Source of the DNA: Promethearchaeota archaeon
GTDB taxonomy: Archaea > Asgardarchaeota > Lokiarchaeia > Sigyniarchaeales > SOKP01
NCBI GenBank assembly: GCA_019058365.1
Contig: JAHPZE010000021.1
Coordinates: 1 to 64,000, forward strand
Length of the DNA stretch: 64,000 nucleotides
Direction: 5' to 3'
Shown here piece after piece: positions 17,409 through 26,856 of the stretch. The notes below the pieces were generated by a model. It saw only the letters and a program-made list of their open reading frames with translations, had not been told where the DNA came from and did no database searches. Numbering within the stretch: position 1 is the first letter of the stretch; every line of letters starts with the position of its first letter. Both the position numbers and the translations under genes were made by a program.

Positions 17409-18824
17409 TTAATTTGGACCTTCAAATTCCTTGTAAAGATCATCATGAATTATTTTTATTGCATCCTCTAATTTAGCTCTCTCAATAACTATTGACAAAT
17501 TTAACTCATCATGACTTTGTGAAATTGCTTTGACTTGTATGTTTTTTTTATCTAATGCGTTGAATATCTCTACCTTTGTCCTCGTTTCAAGTATTTTAAG
17601 ACCTGTGATATTAATTACAGAAACATGCTCCCACTTAATTTTGAAAAATTCTGAAAAGAATTTTGAACTTTTCAAAGCGGCAATTGCGCGCTCTGAGTCT
17701 AATTCACTTATTATGAAGGAAGTACTTATTTCAGAGGAACTTTGAGCCACTAATGAAACGCTAATTCTATTTTTACTCATAACTCTGAATATTTTAGCAA
17801 GAACACCGGGTATATCAACCATGCTTCCAGAAATGATGGTTATGATTGTAACAAATTCAACAGCAGAAATCCCTTTAATATGTTCCTTATCAGTTATTTC
17901 TGAAATTTGTGTGAAGCTCTTTTCTAAAGGTTTTTCAAAGTTTCTTATTTCTAAAGGTATTTTGTCTTTTTCAATAGCTTCCAAACATTTGGGATGAAGG
18001 ATTTTAGCTCCAAAACTAGCAATATGTTTAGCTTCATTATAATCTAAATTTTTTATAAGAGAAGAGTTGGGCACAAATTTGGGATTTATCGCTAATAATC
18101 CATCAACATTTTTCCATAAAATAACTCTAATATTTTTATCATTTCCGATATCATACAGAGCTCGTGCTATAATAGTTGCTGTATAGTCAGATCCCCCTCT
18201 CCCTAAAGTGGTGATATAGCCAATTTTATTTCTACCAATAAAGCCAGTTAAACACACTATTGTATTTTTATTCGGATTTTCTAATAATGGAACTAACATT
18301 CTTTTTATTCGGGAATTTGTTAAATCATACAATGGATAAGCATTATTAAACTCATCATTAGTTATAATTAATCTATTTGCAGGAATATATACAGAATCAA
18401 TCTCATTACTTAGAAGAAATTGATCTAATATATATGTAGATAAAATTTCTCCAAAACTTAATACAAAGTCTTTATAATAAGGTTCTAATCCAAATTCTTT
18501 AATATCTGCAAAAGTATCCTCTAATTCACTTAATCTATCATCGATCCAATCCCTTGCTTTAATATAATGCTCAGAATCTTCAGTGAATATTTGTTCAATT
18601 ATATCAATATGTCTCTTTTCTATTAATGCTATGTTATTATCTGTATCTTTATCCTTTTCTAACATATTTGCAGTTTTTAAAAGTAAATCTGTTATACCAG
18701 TCAAAGCGGAGACAACATATACTTTCTTTACTTTCTCATAAATATTTGTAATATTGAGAATTTTATTAAACGAATCTTTATCGTTTAAACAAGAACCTCC
18801 GAATTTCATAACGATTATCGGCAT
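17409..18824 (-). CDS. Aspartate kinase
   Basis: This 471-aa enzyme phosphorylates L-aspartate, the first step to lysine, threonine and methionine. The kinase domain starts VMKFGGSCLN (Lys7) and carries TTLGRGGSDYTAT (about residues 205-217) for nucleotide binding. Two ACT domains follow in the C-terminal 160 residues (around SGSMVDIPGVLAKIF and SVINITGLKI), the usual site of feedback inhibition. The length fits monofunctional LysC. No other amino-acid gene is next to it, and it is divergent from the PHP-domain gene. Which end-product inhibits it cannot be told. Confidence 0.93.
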   Translation of the reverse strand: MPIIVMKFGGSCLNDKDSFNKILNITNIYEKVKKVYVVSALTGITDLLLKTANMLEKDKDTDNNIALIEKRHIDIIEQIFTEDSEHYIKARDWIDDRLSELEDTFADIKEFGLEPYYKDFVLSFGEILSTYILDQFLLSNEIDSVYIPANRLIITNDEFNNAYPLYDLTNSRIKRMLVPLLENPNKNTIVCLTGFIGRNKIGYITTLGRGGSDYTATIIARALYDIGNDKNIRVILWKNVDGLLAINPKFVPNSSLIKNLDYNEAKHIASFGAKILHPKCLEAIEKDKIPLEIRNFEKPLEKSFTQISEITDKEHIKGISAVEFVTIITIISGSMVDIPGVLAKIFRVMSKNRISVSLVAQSSSEISTSFIISELDSERAIAALKSSKFFSEFFKIKWEHVSVINITGLKILETRTKVEIFNALDKKNIQVKAISQSHDELNLSIVIERAKLEDAIKIIHDDLYKEFEGPN

Positions 18825-18955
18825 TTTATTTACTTCTCTTTTTTAAGATAATAGTTCTTCTGAATATGAATAATTAATTATATTTTATTAGTAAATTTTA
18901 TTCATCTAAGTAGTGTTAAACAAAAATAAAATCAGATTTTAAATTTATAATTAAA

Positions 18956-19828
18956 ATGATCGATCTTCATCTACATTCATCTGCATCTGACGGTTCAGAT
19001 ACTCCTTCACAATTAATAGAACACGCGCTAAAGTTTAAGCTAAAGGCGATTGCTATTACAGATCATGATACAATAGGAGGAATAGAGGAATTCTTGTCAT
19101 ATGGAGAATTAAAGCAGATCATTGTAATTCCTGGTATAGAAGTTTCAATTAGACATGATCCTTTAAGGGAATTAATAGATGTTCATATTATAGGTTTGAA
19201 TATAGATTATTCTTCTACAAAATTGATCAATTCGATTAATGAACAGATTAAAGGACGATTAGAGCAAAAAAAAGCAATTTGTAGACGATTAAGGGATGAA
19301 TTTGGCTATAATATCTCGTTTGAAGACGTAAAAGCTATTGCTGGAAGCAAGATTATTGGACGCCCTCACATTGTAGAAATGTTAAGAAAAAATAACCCTA
19401 GAAAAGTTGAAGGAAAATCTACAAATGAATTATTCAAACTCATAAGTATTGGTGGCGCTGCTTATGTTAATAGAAAAGTTGAGTTAAACCTTGAAGAATC
19501 TATTGAGTTAATTAAATCTGCTGGCGGAATTCCCATTTTAGCACATCCAGGAATTTATAAAATTTCAGATTGGATAGAATTTATAAAATTTTGTATTGAA
19601 GCAGGGATTGAAGGTATTGAAGTGGAATACACATATGCAAAAAATAGACCCTATTATGAGACAGATAAAGCAGATTGGGCTCAGAATTACTTTCCTGATT
19701 ACTTTCGGAAAATTGCGAATGATTTTAATCTTATTAAATCAGGAGGTTCAGATTATCATGGCGGTAAAAAGCATATTATGATGGGAGAAGCAAAAGTTCC
19801 TGATAGTTATTTAAAGAAATTTATTTAA
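18956..19828 (+). CDS. PHP-domain metal-dependent phosphoesterase (YciV/TrpH-like)
   Basis: This 290-aa PHP-family hydrolase has the expected metal ligands: DLHLHSSASDGS (residues 3-14), ITDHDT (about 36-41), GRPHIVEM, LAHPGIY and GGSDYHGG near the C-terminus. The layout is that of the YciV/TrpH branch, whose characterised members cleave 3',5'-nucleoside bisphosphates or degrade RNA 5'-3'. Substrate specificity here is inferred only at family level. It stands between divergent aspartate kinase and the convergent GTPase module. Confidence 0.85.
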   Translation: MIDLHLHSSASDGSDTPSQLIEHALKFKLKAIAITDHDTIGGIEEFLSYGELKQIIVIPGIEVSIRHDPLRELIDVHIIGLNIDYSSTKLINSINEQIKGRLEQKKAICRRLRDEFGYNISFEDVKAIAGSKIIGRPHIVEMLRKNNPRKVEGKSTNELFKLISIGGAAYVNRKVELNLEESIELIKSAGGIPILAHPGIYKISDWIEFIKFCIEAGIEGIEVEYTYAKNRPYYETDKADWAQNYFPDYFRKIANDFNLIKSGGSDYHGGKKHIMMGEAKVPDSYLKKFI

Positions 19829-19848
19829 TCTCTATTGCTTTCAATTTC

Positions 19849-20070
19849 TCAGATCTTTTTCTCAATCTTATCAGTCAGAAACCCAAAATAAATAATAGAA
19901 ATTCCATTAACAATGATATAAGTTCGAACAATTAATCCACTTGTATCAAAATAAATATCCAAATCTGGAGCAATTAAAACTTGAGTTGACAGAACTAAAT
20001 AACTATCTATTATAATAATTAATATCAAACTTAGGAATAGTGCTATAGATAGAATCTCGCTCTTTTTCAT
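19849..20070 (-). CDS. Small two-TM membrane protein, 73 aa
   Basis: This short protein has two hydrophobic segments, about residues 7-29 and 45-66, joined by a loop with acidic residues (PDLDIYFDT), and ends in a basic tail EKKI. The positive ends (MKKSE and KIEKKI) suggest both termini lie in the cytoplasm. It follows the longin-Arf GTPase gene by about 45 bases on the same strand and may be cotranscribed, which would give that module a membrane component. I recognise no family. The gene is likely real because hydrophobicity and codon use are protein-like. Confidence 0.5.
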   Translation of the reverse strand: MKKSEILSIALFLSLILIIIIDSYLVLSTQVLIAPDLDIYFDTSGLIVRTYIIVNGISIIYFGFLTDKIEKKI

Positions 20071-20114
20071 TTTAATAGGCTCTAAGTATAAAAATAATTT
20101 AAATTCTATTGAGC

Positions 20115-22034
20115 CTAATCATTTAAAAGATTCTGCAATTCTTGAATTTGGCCATCAATTTTGTTCATTAATAAATCTATTTTCTCTTTCTTTTCTTGAA
20201 GTTCTTCTGATGTGATTTCCCCAGTGAGTTCCTTCATATCAAGATCTAATAACATCTTAGAAATATCTGCTTTCTTAATTTTCAATTCCAATAACGATTT
20301 TTTTAATTCTTCTATCTGTTTTATATCTAAAACTGTAGGTTTTTGTTCAACTTGGTTAGGAATCGGAGGAGTTATTACTGCTTTGGATTCAAGTGTAATT
20401 TTTGATTTTGGAGGAGTTATTACTGCTTTGGGTTCAAGTGTAGTTTTTAGTGTTGGAGGAGTTTTAGACGGAGTTGGACTTATACTTGTCTTTTTTTCCA
20501 TTAATTTTAACGGCGATACTGATACAAGAGTTTTTGGCTCATCCGCATTTTCTACTAGACTAACCGGAGACATTTTCAATTTATCTTTTGCATCTTTTGG
20601 GACAAAATTTACTGATTTTGGTCTAGATTTTACCATAAAATCTTCTGGATTTAGTGTTAAACCAATTCCCTCTGGTTTTATTTCGGACTCTTTTGGTGGT
20701 TCAATTTCTTTAACCTTTTGAGTATTTACTTCAGTTACTTTTTCTTTATCATATAAAGTTGAAATTTCTGAAGGTCTTTTAATTTTGGGTGGTCCTATTG
20801 GTTTTTGTTCAGTTGGTAATTTTTGGGGAGTATTTAATGATTGCTCTTGGGGAGGTAATTGGGGAGGCAATTTGGGAGGCAATGGGGGCTCTGGTATTGC
20901 TGGAGTTGGAGGAGAATGCGCTTTTTCTAATTCCTTAAGTTTTTTATCCATTGTTGGAGGTTTTTGTTCTACAGGCTCAATAGATGTTGCCGGTGTGGGT
21001 TGTGGAGCGCCCACTGTATCTAACATATCTTTAATTTTTTGTGATTTATCAAAGAATTCTCTACCTAACGAATCATCTCCTAATTCTAAACATAAATCAC
21101 TAATTTTGTCAAATAAAAATGCTGCTTTATTAAAATCAGCGTCTTTAAGGGCTCTTACTGCTTCTTCAGTTAATTTATCTCTCTCAAGCAATGGCTTCAA
21201 GAGAGGTGAGACTTCTGCACTCATTTCTAAAATATCAGCAATTATTTGAATCATTTTATCTCGATTTTTAGGTTCTAATGCAATCATTGAGTATGCTTTT
21301 AATCCAAGTATTTTTTCAATTTGAACGGGATTCAAAGCTTCTTTTAAATCTTGTTTATTCCCTATTACTGCAGATTGAGCGTTAGGTGCTTGTTCTTTTA
21401 TTAATTCTAAAAAATATTTGCTCTTTTCAATGTTTTCTAATGAAGAGTCAGTAATTAAAAGAACCGCATCACTTCCCTTGATAAAATTGTTCCATAAATA
21501 ACTAAATTGCTCTTGTCCAGCGAAATCCCATAAATGAAAGTGTAATTTTCCAATTTTTATAGTGGCAATATCTCCCGTAATGGTTGGTATATGTTGCATG
21601 GGAATTTCATCAGCTTTGATTAATTTCGTGATAGTAGTTTTTCCTACTCCCGAAAAACCTATTAGAGATATTTTAGGTCGTAAATTTCTATGGATTGCAT
21701 CTATTGTAGGATCAAAAACTTCAAATGTTTTTGCATCAAAACGATGCTGTAATATATCTTCAAATAAACTTAAAAATTCAGTTCTACATTTTTCCAATTC
21801 TTTTTTTATATTTTCAAATTTATCAGTCAAACCTGTTACAAATAAAAAAATAAGCTTAGTATCGTTATCTGTGATGTAAGATATTCTAAATTTATAATAA
21901 TCGTGAAATGCTATCTTGGATTCAGTTTTAATCAAAGCTTCATTAATGATATCTTCAACTAGAAGATTTAATACTTCTTGTTTTAGGGCTTTTCCAAAAT
22001 GTCTATAATATAAAAGTTCATTGCTTCTGTACAC
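20115..22034 (-). CDS. Longin-Arf-type GTPase fusion with proline-rich linker and coiled coil
   Basis: This 639-aa protein has four parts. Residues 1-about 100 look like a longin-type domain (LLYYRHFG near the start, YKFRISYI, then LFVTGLTDKFENIKKEL). Residues about 119-275 form an Arf/Roc-like GTPase: G1 GFSGVGKTT (126-134), G2 Thr in PTITGD, G3 WDFAGQEQF (169-177) with a catalytic Gln, G4 NKQD (226-229) and a weak G5. Residues about 340-560 are a proline-rich, low-complexity linker with repeated ITPPKSK-like units. The last 70 residues form a coiled coil. It starts at GTG 22034. A roadblock-like gene lies just upstream in the same direction. It probably works as a membrane-associated switch, by inference. 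Confidence 0.8.
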   Translation of the reverse strand: MYRSNELLYYRHFGKALKQEVLNLLVEDIINEALIKTESKIAFHDYYKFRISYITDNDTKLIFLFVTGLTDKFENIKKELEKCRTEFLSLFEDILQHRFDAKTFEVFDPTIDAIHRNLRPKISLIGFSGVGKTTITKLIKADEIPMQHIPTITGDIATIKIGKLHFHLWDFAGQEQFSYLWNNFIKGSDAVLLITDSSLENIEKSKYFLELIKEQAPNAQSAVIGNKQDLKEALNPVQIEKILGLKAYSMIALEPKNRDKMIQIIADILEMSAEVSPLLKPLLERDKLTEEAVRALKDADFNKAAFLFDKISDLCLELGDDSLGREFFDKSQKIKDMLDTVGAPQPTPATSIEPVEQKPPTMDKKLKELEKAHSPPTPAIPEPPLPPKLPPQLPPQEQSLNTPQKLPTEQKPIGPPKIKRPSEISTLYDKEKVTEVNTQKVKEIEPPKESEIKPEGIGLTLNPEDFMVKSRPKSVNFVPKDAKDKLKMSPVSLVENADEPKTLVSVSPLKLMEKKTSISPTPSKTPPTLKTTLEPKAVITPPKSKITLESKAVITPPIPNQVEQKPTVLDIKQIEELKKSLLELKIKKADISKMLLDLDMKELTGEITSEELQEKKEKIDLLMNKIDGQIQELQNLLND

Positions 22035-22092
22035 AAATACCTGTCTTAAAATAATCGTTCACCATGATTTATAAAATTATACTTAATACAAC

Positions 22093-22587
22093 TTAACTTG
22101 AAATGTGTTTAACTAAATCCTTTATAATTGAATATTTATCTTTTCTAATTTTTTCGTCTTCTAAGGTTTCTTCAATTTTTGAGATTTCTTTTGAAAAGTC
22201 AAAAACTGAAAAACTTTTAACTTCCTCTTCTGTTGTTATATTTACACTCAACTTCTTTAAAAAAACACTAACACTTGGCATAAACTTTGCTAAATTTACA
22301 TTTAAATCTAATTTTGAGATAAGGATTAATTCCTTGCTAAATGTAAACAGATAATTGTACTTTTCTGATTCTAACGCGAAGGAGTTTATCTTATTTAAAC
22401 TTAGTGCATTCGCAATTTCTTTAGAATTGGAAATTAAGGATAATATCCCATGGGGAATAATTCTTCCTTTCGCAAACTCCTTGATTAACGATCCCAATAT
22501 AATTCCATACTTATTTGCTATAGCACATTCAGCATTTAAGTCAGACTTTAATTGAGAGATTATTTCCTCATATTTAACTTGACTCAT
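22093..22587 (-). CDS. Roadblock/LC7-like domain protein
   Basis: This 164-aa protein shows the roadblock/longin-like alternation in residues about 1-115: a first helix, a strand with AECAIANKYGIILGS, a long helix, then YNYLFTFSKELILISKL and a closing helix LAKFMPSVSVFLKKL. The last 45 residues are an acidic helical tail. Roadblock proteins (MglB, Ragulator subunits) bind Ras-like GTPases as GAPs or scaffolds. The gene lies 58 bases upstream of the longin-Arf GTPase gene, in the same direction, as expected for a partner. The fold call is from sequence pattern only and is moderately secure. Confidence 0.55.
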   Translation of the reverse strand: MSQVKYEEIISQLKSDLNAECAIANKYGIILGSLIKEFAKGRIIPHGILSLISNSKEIANALSLNKINSFALESEKYNYLFTFSKELILISKLDLNVNLAKFMPSVSVFLKKLSVNITTEEEVKSFSVFDFSKEISKIEETLEDEKIRKDKYSIIKDLVKHISS

Positions 22588-22700
22588 ATTTAAGGGAAAA
22601 TGTTTTTACATAAATAATGAAAAACTATTTATTTATATTTGTTTAGTTATTAGAAACATAATATTACTAAAATTGTAACAATTTTGCTTATTAATTTGAT

Positions 22701-23486
22701 TTGAAAACTTACAAAACGCGTTTTTTGGAAAAAGAATCTGATATTACAATTATATCTGAATCAAAGAAGGCAATTATACGTGCGAAAAAGAGTTTTTATT
22801 TCCACCGAAAGAATTTAGAGAAATATGTACTAAAAGATAACCAGTTTCTAAATTCTTTTTCTCCACTTAAAATAAATACAAATTTTAAAATCATTAAAAT
22901 TATGGCTGAAGTAGCAGAGATATGTGATGTAGGACCTATGGCTGCGGTAGCTGGGGCGTTGGCAGATTTAATGCTTGAAACAATGAAATCTAAAGATCCT
23001 GATTATATACCTTCCAAAATTGCTTTAGTTGAAAATGGAGGAGAAATTGCAATTGATTCCAAAAAACCAATAACTATCGCATTATATGCAGGCGAAAATG
23101 AATTGAATCTTAATTTAGGTTTTTTAGTTAAAGAAAGCGATTGTCCTCTGGGGATTGGAACAAGCTCCGCAACAGTGGGTCATGCAATTAGCTTAGGACA
23201 AGCCGATGCGGTTACAATCTTTGCAAAAAATGCTGCTCTAGCAGATGCAGCAGCAACAAAAATATGCAATTTAGTTAAAGGAATAGATATTGAGAAATCC
23301 ATAAAAAAGGGATTAGATGCTGTAGATGATATTGACGGGCTCATAGGTGCATTTATATCTAGAGAAAATAAAGTTGGTCAGACAGGAAAACTCCCTCAAC
23401 TAGTAAAGATTGAAGGAGATAAACAAAAAATTTTGAATGAAAAGCAGGACATTGAATTTCCAGGTGACTATGAGATATTTAAATAA
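22701..23486 (+). CDS. UPF0280 family protein (ApbE-like fold)
   Basis: This 261-aa protein matches the UPF0280 family, common in methanogens and related archaea and distantly linked to the ApbE/FTP flavin-transfer fold. Characteristic blocks are CDVGPMAAVAGALAD (about 75-89), LVENGGEIAI, CPLGIGTSSATVGHAISLGQ (about 145-164) and the Asp/Ala-rich DAVTIFAKNAALADAAAT. The function is not established. It starts at TTG 22701, as no closer ATG is in frame. Its last 8 bases overlap the 3' end of the convergent GT-C gene. Confidence 0.88.
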   Translation: MKTYKTRFLEKESDITIISESKKAIIRAKKSFYFHRKNLEKYVLKDNQFLNSFSPLKINTNFKIIKIMAEVAEICDVGPMAAVAGALADLMLETMKSKDPDYIPSKIALVENGGEIAIDSKKPITIALYAGENELNLNLGFLVKESDCPLGIGTSSATVGHAISLGQADAVTIFAKNAALADAAATKICNLVKGIDIEKSIKKGLDAVDDIDGLIGAFISRENKVGQTGKLPQLVKIEGDKQKILNEKQDIEFPGDYEIFK

Positions 23487-25731
23487 CCCAAAATAGAGGA
23501 ACTTCTATACCATTTTCAGTTTTTGATGAACATATTTTATTTAAATAATTTAGAGTATAGTATTCTTCTGTTTCCTCGGGTGTTAAATGGCCAAATAAGT
23601 TAAAACCTTTATCTATTACATAATCGTTTTCAAAAATTAAATAAACATCAGAATTATATTTTTCTTTAAAATATCTTAAAAGATTTATCCCACTTTCATT
23701 TATATGATTTTTAGGTGGAAATAAATCAATTTTACTGGGTAATATATAGATACTCCCATTGTATAGAAGAGCTTCATCTTTATCATAAAAGGGATAATCA
23801 TAGTAATCAATTACATACCCCCACCCAAATTCAGAAAAAATAATATTTTCATTAGAAGTATTATTTGAATACCATTGGAGAGTGCTTACCTCTCTATGTT
23901 TCATATTGAATATCTCAATACTTACAAATTCATTAAAGTAAGTTGTAAATAGTGAAAATGTAATAACTAATAAAATAACCAGTTTAATATGTAAAAATTG
24001 AATTGAATTCAACTTTATAAGCTTGTAAATATATGAGATAAATCCAATAACAATTATAGGAGGGATAAGATATAATATTCTTTCCCAAACCATTATCTTG
24101 ATTAGGAATATGTTAAGAATAAAACCTACTCCTAATAATATAATAAAAAAGGCACCCCAAATAAATAAAACTTTACCTTTAGGCTTTTTTTGAAATATAA
24201 TTAAACCCCAGAATGCAAAAGCACTGAATAATATGATTTCAGAAATGTTTAAAACGTTTATGGTTTCAAAATTAAACCAGATTATATTTACTATTAGCAT
24301 TACAATTGTTAATAAAATTATTATACTAAAAATAAGCGGAATTATTACTTTATCTTCAATTCTCTTATAAATTGGGTTTGTTTTTCCCGTTATTGTTGAT
24401 TTATATCTTCCTTTTGTAAAATTAATAGATTTTTGTATCTTCCAGAAAAGAAATGCTCCTGCTAAGATTCCTGCTATGCCAATTGCTATAATAAAATACC
24501 AGGAGATATTAATTGGAATAAAATGACCAACATAATCTCTCCCTATACCTAAATAATTCAAGATTAATAAAAATCCAAATAACCCAACAACTAAAAAGAA
24601 GTCTATTCCTCGTGTACGATCTTTTAAAAAATAAATAAAGTACAACCATATAAATGAAAATAAGAAAATGGTGGCAGTAATTACGTGAGTAAGAAACGCA
24701 CTTATAAAAATTAATGCAACTAAAGTGTAAGTAAAATAAATATCTTTGAAAATTGTACTCTTCTCTGGACGTTCTAATTGAATTAAATTCTGTATTCTTA
24801 TATATAAAAGGAAAAATACCATTAAACACATGATTAAGGTTAAACCAGAAGGCCAATACTGAATCATCATTATAGAAAATCCTAATGAAGAGAATTCTAA
24901 GATGAAAATGCCAAATAACGTTAAATTTTGATTTTTAAAAATCCTCATAGAGATGTTATAACATATTAAACCTGATAAGAAAATTGTATAAAATAAGAAA
25001 TATCGTGGAATAAGGATATGATCCACACCCGAAAAAAACGTGATAACCGCTTCAATTATGTTTAAACCCATCCCCCCCTCGTAATTTTCAAGGGGTAGAA
25101 AATTAAATTCCGTAATTATTTTACTATTAAAAATGTGTTTCCATGGATCTGTACCTGCAAAATAACTCACCCTTACAACATTTAAAATACATATGAGAAA
25201 TAAAAAAATGATGAGTAATAACCCACTCAAGGGAATTCGATTTTTAATGTATCGATATAATGAAAACTCTCTAACATTTCTATTGTATTCATCTAAAGAT
25301 TTTTCAGATTTAAAAAATCCTATTGTCCCTGCTTTAACTTCGCGGTATATGATATATAAAATAATTAATAAATAACATGTTATTAATAGAATAAAGAAAA
25401 AAAATCCTGTAATGGGGATTCCAAGGAAATTACCTATATATCCTGAAAGAATATAGAAAACTGCATTTAGTACTATTGTTAAACTAAGTTTTTCTAAAAA
25501 ATTTAAATCCTTATTTTTTAGTATTATATAAAAAATCGGATATGAGGGTAAAAATAATAGAATAAAAATTGTACTTAACAAGGTAATGGGTTGAAAAATT
25601 ATTAATGAAAAACCTAATAAATTTAGAAAAACACATAATATAGAAAATACCGATAACAGAAAGAAGATTATATTAATTTTCTCTTTTAAATAAAAAAGAA
25701 CTCTATAGAATTCAAATTTAATATCTTTCAT
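23479..25731 (-). CDS. GT-C-type multi-span membrane glycosyltransferase-like protein
   Basis: This 750-aa integral membrane protein has more than a dozen hydrophobic spans and a soluble C-terminal part of about 130 residues. After the first spans, GTDPWKH in an outside loop (about residue 190) resembles the acidic loop motif of GT-C enzymes such as oligosaccharyltransferases and dolichol-phosphate-sugar-using transferases. After the last span comes STLQWYSNNT, like the start of the soluble domain in this class. It probably adds a sugar from a lipid-phosphate donor on the outer face of the membrane. The exact acceptor is unknown. It heads the glycan locus and is paralogous in layout to 47019 and 59655. 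Confidence 0.65.
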   Translation of the reverse strand: MKDIKFEFYRVLFYLKEKINIIFFLLSVFSILCVFLNLLGFSLIIFQPITLLSTIFILLFLPSYPIFYIILKNKDLNFLEKLSLTIVLNAVFYILSGYIGNFLGIPITGFFFFILLITCYLLIILYIIYREVKAGTIGFFKSEKSLDEYNRNVREFSLYRYIKNRIPLSGLLLIIFLFLICILNVVRVSYFAGTDPWKHIFNSKIITEFNFLPLENYEGGMGLNIIEAVITFFSGVDHILIPRYFLFYTIFLSGLICYNISMRIFKNQNLTLFGIFILEFSSLGFSIMMIQYWPSGLTLIMCLMVFFLLYIRIQNLIQLERPEKSTIFKDIYFTYTLVALIFISAFLTHVITATIFLFSFIWLYFIYFLKDRTRGIDFFLVVGLFGFLLILNYLGIGRDYVGHFIPINISWYFIIAIGIAGILAGAFLFWKIQKSINFTKGRYKSTITGKTNPIYKRIEDKVIIPLIFSIIILLTIVMLIVNIIWFNFETINVLNISEIILFSAFAFWGLIIFQKKPKGKVLFIWGAFFIILLGVGFILNIFLIKIMVWERILYLIPPIIVIGFISYIYKLIKLNSIQFLHIKLVILLVITFSLFTTYFNEFVSIEIFNMKHREVSTLQWYSNNTSNENIIFSEFGWGYVIDYYDYPFYDKDEALLYNGSIYILPSKIDLFPPKNHINESGINLLRYFKEKYNSDVYLIFENDYVIDKGFNLFGHLTPEETEEYYTLNYLNKICSSKTENGIEVPLFWVI

Positions 25732-25759
25732 AGCTTACCCGGTTTTATTATCTTTATAA

Positions 25760-26722
25760 TTACTCTAAATTTTCAAGCTGCCATTCATAAGTCTTTATTA
25801 ATCCCTCGTCTATATTGACTTTAGGATTAAACAGTAGCACTCTTTGGGCTTTTTCTATTTTGGAATGCGTAACTTGCACATCTCCTCTTTGTTTTTCAAG
25901 ATACTGAACATCTATAGGTTTCTGTGCTATTTCATATATTTTATCAACCAATTGATTTATAGTAATTGGATTAGAGCCTCCCAGATTGAATATCTCACCC
26001 GAAGATTGATTGCTTTCTGCCGCTAAAATTAAGCCGTCAATAATGTCTGATATAAATGTAAAATCTCTAATCTGTTCTCCATCACCAAATATTATTATTG
26101 GTTTATTGTGCAAAACATTATTAATAAATATCCAAATTGCCATATCAGGCCTGCCTCTTGGTCCATAAACTGTATAAAACCTAAGAGAAGTTACTGGCAA
26201 TTCAAACTCTCGAAAATAATAATCTGCGTAATTTTCACAGGATAATTTCGAAACTGCATAGGGAGATATTGGATTTTTTGGATGATTTTCATCAACAGGA
26301 GTATAAAGTGGATTTCCATATACAGAAGACGAGGAACCAAAAACTACCTTTTTAACATTCATATTTAGTGCATTTTCAAAGATATTCACTGTACTGATAA
26401 TATTATTATTTGTAACTTCAGCAGCATTTTTAATAGAATAACGAACTCCCGGTATGGCTGCTAAATGAAAAATAATATCGATATCATAATCAATACTTGT
26501 GAGAATTGAATTATCTACCAAGTCTCCTTTTATTAATTCATAATCTTTATTGGTTTCATAATTTTTTGTGATTTCTGAAACGATTTTTTCATTTTCAGAA
26601 TATGGACTACTAAAATTATCTAAAATTAATGGAAAATTATCATTTTCAATTAATCTTTCAAAAAGATGAGAACCTATGAAACCTGCTCCACCAGTAATTA
26701 ATACATTCTGATTTTTTATCAT
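25760..26722 (-). CDS. NAD-dependent nucleotide-sugar epimerase/dehydratase (GalE-like)
   Basis: This 320-aa extended SDR enzyme has the NAD site ITGGAGFIGSHLF (about 10-22), catalytic Ser/Tyr/Lys in SSSSVYG and SPYAVSK (Tyr-x3-Lys), and substrate-binding RFYTVYGPRGRPDMA. This pattern belongs to the UDP-glucose 4-epimerase/UDP-glucuronate epimerase group. It likely supplies an epimerised UDP-sugar for the surface glycan. It is the next gene upstream of the GT-C protein (29-base gap) and close to another SDR gene, suggesting one transcription unit of sugar genes. Exact substrate is not decided. Confidence 0.9.
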   Translation of the reverse strand: MIKNQNVLITGGAGFIGSHLFERLIENDNFPLILDNFSSPYSENEKIVSEITKNYETNKDYELIKGDLVDNSILTSIDYDIDIIFHLAAIPGVRYSIKNAAEVTNNNIISTVNIFENALNMNVKKVVFGSSSSVYGNPLYTPVDENHPKNPISPYAVSKLSCENYADYYFREFELPVTSLRFYTVYGPRGRPDMAIWIFINNVLHNKPIIIFGDGEQIRDFTFISDIIDGLILAAESNQSSGEIFNLGGSNPITINQLVDKIYEIAQKPIDVQYLEKQRGDVQVTHSKIEKAQRVLLFNPKVNIDEGLIKTYEWQLENLE

Positions 26723-26856
26723 TAAAATTTGATTAATTTTTTTTAAATTAGTTAAAAATTGTACTAATTAAAAGTTTATTCTCAATTGATTTATTCTTCA
26801 TAATTTAGAATTTAATGTAAGAAAAAGATAAAATGCTTTAAAAACTATTGAATTTC

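Noticed and set aside
19596..19781. 61-codon plus-strand frame inside the PHP gene
   Set aside because: It overlaps the PHP-domain gene in another frame, which carries all metal-binding motifs.
20115..22034. Classification of the GTPase as a Roco (Roc-COR) protein
   Set aside because: No COR domain or leucine-rich repeats follow the GTPase; the remainder is proline-rich linker and coiled coil.
24509..24856. 115-codon minus-strand frame inside the GT-C gene 23479..25731
   Set aside because: A frame-shifted shadow of the membrane protein with Phe/Tyr/Cys-rich content and no motif.
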